Source: Prorocentrum cordatum (lineage: Eukaryota; Sar; Dinophyceae; Prorocentrales; Prorocentraceae). From it: a stretch of DNA of 64,000 nt. The first letter of the stretch is position 1; the number at the start of each line of letters is the position of its first letter. The notes under the pieces are model-generated. The model saw only the letters and a list, made by a program, of their open reading frames with translations. It did no database searches and was not told the DNA's origin. Both the position numbers and the translations under genes were made by a program. Where the stretch lies: contig CAUYUJ010001363.1 in assembly GCA_963575745.1 (NCBI GenBank), forward strand, positions 1-64,000. The letters run 5' to 3'. This document shows positions 9,262 through 17,627 of this stretch, in pieces.

Positions 9262-10539
9262 GTGCCGATTCCCCCTCTTGCCAGTTCCCGCGCCGTGTGC
9301 ACGGGGCCTCCTCGGCAGCTCATCCGGCCCCAAGGCCCTCCAGGGCTCCCGCTCGCAGAATGCTTCAAAGCAGTGCCGGGGCACTGCTTTGAAGCATTCT
9401 GCGAGCGGGGGCCCTCGAGGGCCTCGCGGGGATCGCAGGGGCCGAGGGATTCATTCGTCTCGCCATTTGGCCCAACCGCGCGCGGCCCCACTGCCCGCGC
9501 CACCGCCTTGCCCGCAGTTGCGGCTGTGCTCAACGCAGTAGCAAACGTGGCGACTTCGAGCGAATGGAGCCCTGCGTGCGTGGAGAAGGTCTTGTGCATC
9601 CGCGGAGGTTGGCTTGCGCAGACCACCCCCATCCCCGAAAAGGATATCAAGGTGCTCCACGCAGGGCCCCTCGGAGAGATACGCTTCGTGCACGTGAACA
9701 TGCAAATGCCTTGGTTGCTCAAGGTGTGCGCGAAAGGTAAACCGACCGCAGGCGCCTTGAAGGCGCCCAAGGCCTGGGACGCGCTGAAGAAAGAGCTCGC
9801 TAAGCAGGGCGGCGCCGCAGTTGCGGGCGACGAGAGCGACGGCGACGCGGGGGGCGAAGCAGATGATCCCATGTCGGCCCTGGTCAGCTCCTCCAGCGAC
9901 GCGAAGAAGCTGGCCACGACCCCGAGCAAGAAGCAGAAGACTGGAACGCGTTCGGCGAGTACTGGCCTGCTGAGGGGAGAGGCCGCGGAGTCGGCCACTG
10001 CCACTGTGCACTCCGTACAGATGCCCGCCAAGAGCCGCTTGAAGTATCCCGGCGACAAGGCCATTCGACACGTGCGGGTGGCCAGCTTCAAGCGGGGGAA
10101 GTTGTGGCTCGACGCTGCAGACCTTGGGTGGCTGATCGAGATGATCGTGGACGACGCGAGCCTCGGCGGTGTTCCCGACATCGACGACGGCGACAAGGGC
10201 GAGGCCGCAGTGGCGGACAAAGAATGGGCAACGGCGGTTGACCCTGACACCCCGCTGGCGAAGCACAGGGAGCTCGGCTCCCCCATGGCACAGGGGAGCG
10301 GGTCTGGCTTCACCGTCGTTTGGGACTTCAAGGGCGCTTGGGTCGCGACGATCACGCGAGAGTGTGCCAACAAGGGCAAAACGATCGAGATGGATGTGAA
10401 GAAACTTACCAAGAAGAAGTGGCAGTCGGCGCAGTCGTCGAAGGGCTATGACTACGAGTGGGAGGGCATGACGCAGCAACAGCGCAAGCAAGCGGCTCTG
10501 GATTACCTCGAGCTCCAAGTCCCCAATCTGTTCGACTGA
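9262..10539 (+). CDS. Gene D: unrecognised Lys/Ala-rich protein
   Basis: The open frame begins at a GTG (9262), and the credible protein starts only after the hairpin at 9348-9409, near 9500 (PAVAAVLNAVANVATSSEW). No ATG precedes it in frame, so the start is unresolved. About 345 residues follow to TGA at 10537-10539. A first compact region (CIRGGWLAQTTPIP, KVLHAGPLGEIRFVHVN) is followed by a Ser/Asp/Lys-rich linker and a second region (RHVRVASFKRGKLWLDAADLGWLIEMI; FTVVWDFKGAWVATITREC). No family recognised. 12-mers lie at 9512, 9815 and 10205. Confidence 0.5.
   Translation: MPIPPLASSRAVCTGPPRQLIRPQGPPGLPLAECFKAVPGHCFEAFCERGPSRASRGSQGPRDSFVSPFGPTARGPTARATALPAVAAVLNAVANVATSSEWSPACVEKVLCIRGGWLAQTTPIPEKDIKVLHAGPLGEIRFVHVNMQMPWLLKVCAKGKPTAGALKAPKAWDALKKELAKQGGAAVAGDESDGDAGGEADDPMSALVSSSSDAKKLATTPSKKQKTGTRSASTGLLRGEAAESATATVHSVQMPAKSRLKYPGDKAIRHVRVASFKRGKLWLDAADLGWLIEMIVDDASLGGVPDIDDGDKGEAAVADKEWATAVDPDTPLAKHRELGSPMAQGSGSGFTVVWDFKGAWVATITRECANKGKTIEMDVKKLTKKKWQSAQSSKGYDYEWEGMTQQQRKQAALDYLELQVPNLFD
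9348..9409. repeat. 62-bp perfect palindrome with the element's hairpin core
   Basis: The centre AAAGCAGTGCC-GG-GGCACTGCTTT is the same core as in the terminal hairpins, but the outer arms differ (GCTCGCAGAATGC on the left and its exact complement on the right). The arms pair from 9348 to 9409 without a mismatch. The next bases outward (GGCCCTCCAGGG, GGCCCTCGAGGG) are near-palindromic too. Confidence 0.85.
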
Positions 10540-10957
10540 GGCCCGAAGCCGCATGGCCCGCAGTTGCGGCGGGGCTACTGAGTGCCCGCAGTTGCGGGGC
10601 GGCTGGGTGCGAGTGGAAACGCGGAGGGCGAGGCGGTGTGAGGAGGCAGGCGGAAGGCGAAGGGGCGCCGTCGCGTTTTTGTCTAGGGTGTTCCACGGGT
10701 GCACGCCTAAGCGCGCCAACTTGCGCGGGCGAGCGTGTTTCTTAGAGAAGCATTGAGTGAAGCATCGGGGCCCTGTGCGCGCGATGATTGGGGCTTCCGC
10801 GCGGGCGTGCTTCAACAGTAATTAGCTCCTCCCTCCTCCCCTCCTTCTTCGCCCCTCCGCGTCGTCTGCAGTTGCTCCTCCCTCCTCTCCTCCCTCTTCC
10901 TTGTTCTGCATCCCGCAGCCGCGTGCCCCGCCCGAGTCGTTCGCCGCGCGACCGCGC
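10540..10957 (+). other. Spacer D-E with 12-mers and pyrimidine tract
   Basis: Two 12-mers (10558, 10586) follow the end of gene D. A CTCCTCCC-rich run occupies about 10815-10905, just before the ATG of gene E at 10958. No gene seen. Confidence 0.5.
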
Positions 10958-13321
10958 ATGGATGCCCCCGTGGGGCGGACATGGTATGGCGAGGAGGACG
11001 GAACGCATTTCGAGGTGGAGTGGCCCCCTTACGACAGCGGCCGCGCACCGAGGAAAACGAGGTATGGCACCGCTGGGCTCGCCAACATCTTGAGCCGCAG
11101 TAGCGGCGATGCTTGCCCCAAGAAGATAAAGGTGCACGCATGTGCGGACTTTCCGTGTCTAGCGAAGTGGCCCGTGTCGCAGTGCGGCTTTGCAGAGCCG
11201 CCTCATTTTCATTTGCGGCCGTCTGCTTGGCGACCGGGCGCGCCGCCACCACCCGCAGTTGCGGTTCCCGCGGCGCCGGCGGAAGCTCCAGGCGGCACCG
11301 CAGTTGCGGCCCCCTCGGCTCCTGCACACATACCAGCAGCAGCGCCAACAATTCCCGCCGCTCCTGCGCAAGAAGCACAGGCAGCTCCTGCACCAGAAGC
11401 ACCCGCAGCACCAAAACCTCCAGCAGCCCCTGCGCCCGAAGCACCCGCAGCAGCAGTCCCTCCAGCTCCTCCAGCTCAAGTGCACGCAGCACCAGAACCG
11501 CCCGCTGCGCATGAGTCCGCAATTTGGGTGGAAGCTCCTGAGGGAGTGGAAGCGGACAAAGACGCACCATATCCAGCACGCTTGCCACCAGCGCGCCCGC
11601 TGCAAGAGAACTGGTCGAAGACGCAGGTCGCATTCTTCCCGTGCCCAGACCCAAAGGCTGCAGCACGAGTTGCGGCGCCTGTTGGCGACGCCTTGCGGCC
11701 ACGAGTCGCGGCGCCACCCCAGGCGCCAGAGAAAGGTGTACCTGTGGAAGACGCGCCAAAGATCCAGGCCGCAGTGGCGGCGACGGTGCCGGACGTCGTG
11801 ATGGCTCTCCTGAGGCAGATTCTGTCCGAGAATTCCTACATAGGGTATTCAGCTTTCATGCTGTTTGCCTTGCGGTTCTGGCGTCGACCTTACGTGTGGG
11901 AAGGCGAGAACCGCAAGGACCTCCTTGACTTCTACATGCCTTGGGCAAAGGAGAAGTGCACTGAGCCATGCGCCGTCGACGGCGTGGCGTGCGTACTCGC
12001 CGCGGCGTGCGTACTCGCCGCGGCTGAGGATCTGTTCGGGGAATGGACAACGGTGGAACTCAGGCCCGTGACTCCCGAGAACCCTCTCCATGAGGTGCGC
12101 CACTGGGTGGCCGCAGTTGCGGTGGGTGGCGTGTGCTCTGAGGGGGCGGACGCGTTGAACTGGTTCTACGGTCCTCTGGGACAATGGGTCCTAGGGACTG
12201 TTTGCGATGGAAACTGCGGCATTGACCTTATGGCGATGATGTTGCAGAAACCGCAAAATGCCGAGACGCGCAAATGGCTTCGGGAGGAACTGTACGATTT
12301 CGGGGTGCGCCGCAGGGACGAACCGTGGTTGCACGACATGCTCGTTGTCACGCAGGAACTAACCTTGGAGGAGGTGCGGGCGTACCGCAGTTGCGGGGCC
12401 AGCGGCCCTGCTGGACCCATGGTCCTGCACGACTCCGAGGGCGAGGGCGAACCAGCAGAGGCGCCGAGAGAGGCGAGCGCGCCACGCCCCGCTCTCATGG
12501 CGGCGTTAGAGTGGCAGACGGGCGTGCAGGACATGGGTATATTGCTTGCCATGGCTGAGGCTATGCCCGAGGCGTTGCAGGATGAGCAGATCAGGGCGCA
12601 CGCACTGGCCAGCGCACGCCCAAAACCCGAAGTTGCGGAACAGAAGCGGCGCGTGTGCCCGCACATGCTCAGAGACCGCGAACTGGTTTGCAAAGAACGG
12701 GAGGCGCACGCACGCAGTTGTGGTTGGATGGGCGAGGGCGTTCTGCCACGGAATTCAATCGCGTCTTTTTGCGGGCGGTTCACGTGGCCGAAGGGCATGG
12801 GGGTCGTCCAGCATCGCCAGGCCGTCTCCAAGTGGTTTCAAAACTGGCGCACACAAGGTGGACATGGCACGGCGGGCGTGCATGGCCGACGCCGCGCGCG
12901 GGGCAACCAAGGGCGCCCGAACAAGGCTCCATGGCTGGAAGCCGCTCTGTACGAGTGGTGGTCCCACATGAGGTCCTCCGTGGACTGGAAGGCGGTGGCC
13001 AAGCGAACCGCAGTTGCGGAGGAGAGGCCCAAGATGTTGGCCAGGTTCTCCCAATCCCTGCTGGTTACGAAGGCGAAGCAACTCGTCGCGGACTACTGCG
13101 TGGAGACAATGAAGCGGGGAGGCAAACCGATGGTGCCGCAGTTGCGGCCTCGGTGGTGGGTGAAGTGGCGGCGCTCCTACGGCATGAGCATGAAGAAGCC
13201 GAACCGCAAGTACAAGGTGCCAAAATGGTTGCTCCAATCTCGTTTTGAGACTATGATCTTGAACGTGGCCAGGGTCCGCGCAGCTGCAGAGGAGCTTCTG
13301 GGTACGACCCGCACATCCTGA
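10958..13321 (+). CDS. Gene E, 5' part: OTU-like module and N-terminal part of DDE transposase
   Basis: The ATG at 10958 is chosen for context (CGCATGGAT); the frame is open from 10901. Residues about 90-190 are Pro/Ala/Glu-rich. A domain around residue 417 has VCDGNCGIDLMAMML, matching the Asp-Gly-Asn-Cys start of OTU-type cysteine proteases, and is followed by a helical Trp-Leu-Arg-Glu-Glu stretch. After about residue 600 the protein is basic (KWFQNWRTQGGHGTAG; WWVKWRRSYGMSMKK), as expected for a DNA-binding region ahead of a DDE core. The frame ends artificially at TGA 13319-13321. A -1 slip near 13300 leads straight into the DDE core, so this is one gene with the next entry. The OTU assignment is from one motif plus context and is moderate. 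Confidence 0.6.
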   Translation: MDAPVGRTWYGEEDGTHFEVEWPPYDSGRAPRKTRYGTAGLANILSRSSGDACPKKIKVHACADFPCLAKWPVSQCGFAEPPHFHLRPSAWRPGAPPPPAVAVPAAPAEAPGGTAVAAPSAPAHIPAAAPTIPAAPAQEAQAAPAPEAPAAPKPPAAPAPEAPAAAVPPAPPAQVHAAPEPPAAHESAIWVEAPEGVEADKDAPYPARLPPARPLQENWSKTQVAFFPCPDPKAAARVAAPVGDALRPRVAAPPQAPEKGVPVEDAPKIQAAVAATVPDVVMALLRQILSENSYIGYSAFMLFALRFWRRPYVWEGENRKDLLDFYMPWAKEKCTEPCAVDGVACVLAAACVLAAAEDLFGEWTTVELRPVTPENPLHEVRHWVAAVAVGGVCSEGADALNWFYGPLGQWVLGTVCDGNCGIDLMAMMLQKPQNAETRKWLREELYDFGVRRRDEPWLHDMLVVTQELTLEEVRAYRSCGASGPAGPMVLHDSEGEGEPAEAPREASAPRPALMAALEWQTGVQDMGILLAMAEAMPEALQDEQIRAHALASARPKPEVAEQKRRVCPHMLRDRELVCKEREAHARSCGWMGEGVLPRNSIASFCGRFTWPKGMGVVQHRQAVSKWFQNWRTQGGHGTAGVHGRRRARGNQGRPNKAPWLEAALYEWWSHMRSSVDWKAVAKRTAVAEERPKMLARFSQSLLVTKAKQLVADYCVETMKRGGKPMVPQLRPRWWVKWRRSYGMSMKKPNRKYKVPKWLLQSRFETMILNVARVRAAAEELLGTTRTS

Positions 13322-15111
13322 ACTGGGACCAGTCGCCCTTTCACCACAACGAGTCGTCGTCGGCCTCGAAGCCGACCTTGGCTGTGAAGGGTGGCATTGT
13401 CCCGCTTGTCGAGGCGCATGACGACAGCAGGGCTCGGTGGACAGCGAAACTGACGGTGTCGAGCGACGCGGAGGACATCCGCAGTTGCGGACCACCGCCG
13501 GCGGAGCTAATGTTCAAGGGGGGATCTGTCATCGCTGAGGGCTTGGCCGCACATGCCCGCAGTCGCGGCTATCCGTCTTGGGTGAGCACGGCGACGTCCG
13601 ATAAGGGGTCCTACCGCGCAGACGACGTTGTATCATTCTTGCAGCGGCACTTGCGGGCCTGGCCCGACGACCCGCAGTTGCGGGGAAAGTGGCGCATCCT
13701 CATGGCCGACGACCATTCCCCGCACAAAGCAGACGCTGTGCGGAGACTCGCCTGGCAGCGCGGCTACGTGCTGATCATTCACGGCGGGGGAACGACCGCA
13801 GTTGCGCAGCCCGTGGACACGGACTTGAACCAGCACGTGAAGCGCCGGTACATTGCCCTCGAGACCAAAGCGCTGGTGCAGCAAATGGCGTTGGGGAAGC
13901 ACGTGCCGCAGTTGCGGCGTTCCGATTGCGCCGACTTGATGCTGTCAGTGTTGGAGTATGTGCAGTTGCACTTGGACGCCGCGAAAGGTTTCCTGAAAGT
14001 GGGAATTCGAGCGCCCTTCGACAAGTCAGGAGATCTCGAGATTTGCCGAGAGGCGGCGGAACTCTGGGAAGCAGGGGGGCTGCGAGCAAAAGTGGATGCC
14101 GCAGTCGCGGAGGTGAGGGAGGAATGCGGGCAGAAACGTTTGAAATGGTCCTACAATGACGTGCTGCGTCTCATACAGGAGTACGAGAAACACGCCGCCA
14201 CAGATTCCGTGTTGAATAGGCTCGGCGACGAAGCGCTAGGCCAGGAACCAGGCCACGAGGAGGGCGATGACGAGGGCGGGGAGGAGGAGGAGGAGGAGGT
14301 GCGCGAGGAGCACGATGAGGACGAAGAGCAAGAGGAGGCCTCGTGGGCCGAGGCTGTAGCGGAACAGTGCGATGCCGCAGTTGCGGCACCTGGGCCTCAA
14401 GGACCCTCGGTATCCATGGACTGCGTGGTCGACGCAGAGGCGGCCGAGCAGGTGGCAGCGGCGACGTCCTTGACAGAAACGCTCCGCGAGGCGGAAGATA
14501 TGCTGCGCCAAGTGGGCATGGAGAAACTAGCGCAGGATTGCCGACAGCAACAACACAAACAAAAGAAGCGGTTGAGAGAGCTGGCGCGGGAGGACAACAA
14601 GATCCTACGAGCGTTGACTGCCCAGCGAGACCACGAAGCCGCAGTGCTAGCGAAAAAGCGGCGCCTGGCGCTGGAAGCGAACGACAGGACGAAGGCGCTG
14701 CACGATCTCAAGAAGCAGATTCGAGAGGCCGAGGCCGCCTTGAGGGCAAAGAAGGAGGCCGCAGTTGCGGTGGAAACGGCTTAGGCTAACAAACACGCCC
14801 TAGCGCAGTGGGGCCCCGAGGAGTTCAAGATCCAGGAAAACAGGATGGCAGCTCTGGGCCGCCTGGCTCGCGGAAAGGGCGTCCTCTCAGACGAACAGAG
14901 GGGGGAGTGGGCATGGTTCAAGACGCACTGGGACGAGGAGATGTGCAAGCAGCACAAGGAGCAATGGCCGTTGACGTTTGCTGGGTGGCTGCAACAAGTC
15001 GCGAACGACGCGGCGTCTGGGAACCGTTCGGCGCTGTCGCAGTTCGTGCATTCGGAAACAGTGAGAACCCTGGGAGGGCAAATGGCGCTGGTAATCCCAG
15101 CCCTAGCGTGA
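13300..15111 (+). CDS. Gene E, 3' part: pogo/Tc1-like DDE transposase core, acidic tract and coiled coil
   Basis: In the frame one base back from the 5' part the protein reads YDPHILNWDQSPFHHNESSS, the first Asp motif of DDE superfamily transposases. Next comes RILMADDHSPHK (second Asp; about 13705) and TTAVAQPVDTDLNQHVKRRY (third Asp in the QPxD motif of pogo/CENP-B-like proteins; about 13800), roughly 34 residues apart. An acidic tract (about 14255-14345) and a long Lys/Glu/Arg coiled-coil-like helix (about 14470-14775) follow. TAG at 14782-14784 closes the longest frame, but the same frame stays open to TGA at 15109-15111 with plausible protein (EWAWFKTHWDEEMCKQHKE). It is the probable mobilising enzyme of the element. 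All three acidic residues are present, so inactivity would come from the breaks. Confidence 0.7.
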
Positions 15112-15477
15112 TGCAGGCCGCAGTTGCGGACCCACAGGAAGTCCAGAGGGAAGTTGTTTTTCCAATCGGCTCCCGCGCGGGCAGGAGATGAGGCAAAACC
15201 GCAGTTGCGGTCTTCCTGCTGCTGTGAAAATAATCCTATCACAGTCCCTTTCAATCGTCGCCCTCCTTCTGCTTCTCCGCCAGTCCATTTGTTGTTCTTT
15301 CGGTTCCTTTGAGTCCTCGCCCTCCTTCTGCCACTCCTCGAATCCTCTTTGTCTCCTCCCTCCATCCGACCCCATGCCCATTCATGATCCATTTCCGTAG
15401 CCACCGTGGCTCGAGGTGGCGCACGCGAAGACGCAAGCATGTGGCCGCCCGCGCGCCCGAGCGCATCCTCAGGGAGT
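15112..15477 (+). other. Spacer E-F with 12-mers and pyrimidine-rich run
   Basis: 12-mers at 15118 and 15199 are followed by a CT-rich run (about 15235-15365) with repeated CGCCCTCCTTCTGC phrases. The ATG of gene F is at 15478. No gene seen. Confidence 0.5.
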
Positions 15478-17423
15478 ATGGACCGTGGACCTCGATTCGC
15501 CAGAACGGTGTTCATCCACAACGCTGAGGAGGAGGAGGGAGGCAAAGACTAGGAAGCCGCAGTTGCGGATGATGACGACGACCAGCGGACGCAAGATGGC
15601 GACAGCACCGTCGCGTCCTCGGCTGCCTCCGCTGACGAGGCTGAGTCCCAGGGAGGTGCGGGAGCCGCAGTTGCGGCAGCACATGACTCCTACATGCCGA
15701 GAGTGTTGTCGTCGCGGAGACCCTGGAAACGGGTGCCCATCATCGAGACAAGCAATCTGTCGGAAAAACAAAGAGCTCTTGTCGACGCATGGGAGGAGAA
15801 AACGGAGTTCGAAGCGGGACTGGTCGGCTTCTACGTGGCCAACTTCGGAGGGACTGCAGCTAGACCCACGCAACGCGCGGACGAGTGGCGCAGCTCCGCG
15901 CGAACCCTGCCCAGATCATCGCCCTCTGCGAGTGCGACGACGAGACCTGCGCGGTACTCAGTGGGGAGCACGACGCGAGGGACAGTGCAGCCGCAGTTGC
16001 GGACGATAGGTTTCGGAGTCGGACTCAATACAACTACCTGTGCGTTAAGGGCGGCGAGCCATCAGGGACCCTCCTTGTTGGCATGAGGGACCGCAGTGGC
16101 GGCCACATTGAACACGTAGACTTTGCGAGACTCTTCCACAAGCAGGAGAAGTCCAAAACGAAGAAGAAGAAGAAACAGTCCGCAGTTGCGGAGGCTCCTG
16201 CGCCAAAGCTGCACAACAAGTACTCCAGGGCGATGGTGGTGCGCGTCCACCTGGACCAGGCCGTGACCCATTTGGGGGGCTCCTTCAACGTCATGGCGGT
16301 GCACGTCCACCACAGCTTGGCCAACCAAGACTGGGGCGTCACGAAGCTCCATGAGTTCTACAACTGGTTCGTCGCCTACGTCAGGGAATGGGACGTGAAG
16401 GTCTGCATGGGGGACTTCAACATGTGCATGTTCCAGCTTGTGTCCTGGTGCCGCAATTGCGGCCTGACTGTGGACGTCGCCGCGTGGACCCCCTGGAAGA
16501 CAGCAGGCGGCCAGCCCAGGGCAGACAGCATGGCGATTTTGTTCATAAACTGTCCTGGGCAGTACAAGCTTCACCATGGCCTGGGTGTTCTGCACGACCG
16601 TGAGGGCGGATTCTTGACGACCCAGCATGATCCGTCTTTCCCTGTCTTCGACTACACGAATGGCCCTGGGAAGATGCTTCAGACTTACGTGCCCAAGGCT
16701 GAGCCCGTTGAAAACAAGATGCGCGCCTTCCTGACGCCATCTGGCGAATCCTTGACCGCAGTTGCGGAGTTCGAGCAAAGGATGGCGCGCAGGGAACGCG
16801 ACGATTGGGTGCGCCATCCCTTCAGAGTGAAGCAGGGCAACCTCGACGACAAGATATGGCATGGCGCCTTCGGCAGGGCGAGGCACGGAGCGCACTTCCC
16901 TCTGGTGGCTTTCACGCACAATACGTGCCGCAGGTCACCTGAAAGACTCGCCGCGAGGTTGGAACGCAGGAAGGGCGGCAGGAAGGGCGGCAAGAAGGGC
17001 GGCAAGAAGGGCAGCTACGCGGACACCGCAGTTGCGGGGAAGGGCGTCCGACCCCAGATGGGAACCGCAGTTGCGGGGAGAGACGCTGGGGCTGAGCGAG
17101 CTGGGAACACGCCACCGCCGCAAGCTGCCAACGGCGACGATGCGACCCCTTCTTGTGCCGCAGTGGCGGCTGGGTCCTGGGACGCCAGCGGCAGCGGCGC
17201 ATGGGAGGCGCGCAGTCCCGCCACGAGATGGCAGGGCTGGTCCTGGTGGGACTGGAGCTCGAGCGAATGGGGCGCTGATGGCGCGCAGTGGTGGCCCTCT
17301 GATCATGCCGCAGTTGCGGACAATGCCCCTGAGGGCTCGCCTCCTCAGCGTGAAGTCGAGTGGGGCTCGAGCGGGCGACCTGCCGAGCGCCCTCCGTGGA
17401 GCTTCGAGGGGCAGTGTTGGTGA
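15478..17423 (+). CDS. Gene F: EEP-family nuclease-like protein with in-frame TAG and -1 slip
   Basis: The ATG at 15478 opens MDRGPRFARTVFIHNAEEEE; TAG at 15550-15552 interrupts, then the same frame runs on through FEAGLVGFYVANFGG. A -1 slip between 15864 and 15885 moves into the frame that holds QLRANPAQIIALCEC (the catalytic-Glu strand), VKVCMGDFNMCMF (the DxN motif, about 16405-16440) and AHFPLVAFT (the terminal His region, about 16885). So the key residues of an endonuclease/exonuclease/phosphatase domain are kept. A Lys-rich loop (about 16155-16180), a Gly-Lys repeat (about 16970-17010) and a Trp/Ser/Gly-rich C-terminus (about 17165-17300) flank the domain. It ends at TGA 17421-17423. 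The substrate is unknown; DNA or RNA cleavage fits the fold. It resembles gene B but is better preserved. Confidence 0.6.
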
Positions 17424-17540
17424 TGGCCGCAGTTGCGGGCAAGTGGAACATGATGTTGATTGCCGCAGTTGCGGACAGTGTACGCTGGAAAAATCATCAT
17501 CATCATCAATCATAATCATCATCATATCATCATATCATAC

Positions 17541-17627
17541 GTTCAAAGCAGTGCCGGGGCACTGCTTTGAACGCGTTCAAAGCAGTGCCGGGGCACTGCT
17601 TTCGATCGTCGCCTCGTCGCAGTTATA
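17541..17627 (-). repeat. Right terminal inverted repeat with two hairpins
   Basis: A perfect 32-nt palindrome (17541-17572, GG centre on the plus strand) and a second copy lacking its last GAAC (17575-17602) are followed by CGATCGTCGCC and GTTATA. In reverse complement this reproduces the left end at 1125-1211, including the identical inner hairpin. The bases outside are AGG, as on the left. The stretch 17424-17540 holds two 12-mers (17427, 17463) and a short ATCATC repeat. Confidence 0.7.

Larger units (their letters stand above)
2044..17474 (+). repeat. Dispersed 12-bp near-palindrome CCGCAGTTGCGG (about 70 copies)
   Basis: The 12-mer has 5-bp inverted arms CCGCA/TGCGG around GT. I count roughly 70 copies, including CCGCAGTGGCGG, CCGCAGTCGCGG, GCGCAGTTGCGC and two fully palindromic CCGCAATTGCGG (8950, 16451). 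Examples are 2044, 3169, 3199, 4446, 5889, 6889, 9512, 11298, 13008, 13906, 15118, 17026 and 17463. All carry GT rather than AC at the centre, so they share one orientation, the same as the genes. They lie in spacers and in coding sequence in all three frames, adding Pro-Gln-Leu-Arg, Arg-Ser-Cys-Gly or Ala-Val-Ala without shifting the frame. Outside the element I noticed only one related 12-mer, at 27725. Confidence 0.85.
1125..17627 (+). mobile_element. Candidate 16.5-kb DNA transposon with hairpin terminal inverted repeats
   Basis: Left end 1125-1211 and right end 17541-17627 are inverted copies of one another, both 87 nt long. Read inward, each has TATAAC, then GGCGACGAT, an imperfect hairpin, a short spacer and an identical 32-nt hairpin. 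The right copy has 8 extra bases in its outer part and a spacer 8 bases shorter. The outermost bases are AGG-TATAAC and GTTATA-AGG, giving a TA duplication (as for Tc1/mariner/pogo elements) or a 3-bp AGG duplication. Between the ends lie six plus-strand genes (A-F), one of them with a pogo-like DDE core, and almost all copies of the CCGCAGTTGCGG repeat in this window. The TIR identity is seen directly; that the unit moves or moved as a whole is inference. The family is not one I can name. Confidence 0.65.

Noticed and set aside
9451-10815. 454-codon minus-strand frame opposite gene D
   Set aside because: Antisense shadow in GC-rich DNA; no ATG context or motifs of its own.
4662-15552. Claim that UAG is reassigned to an amino acid in this genome
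   Set aside because: Three TAG cases fit, but a TGA interrupts gene B and both TAG and TAA interrupt the LINEs, so decay or sequence error is at least as likely.
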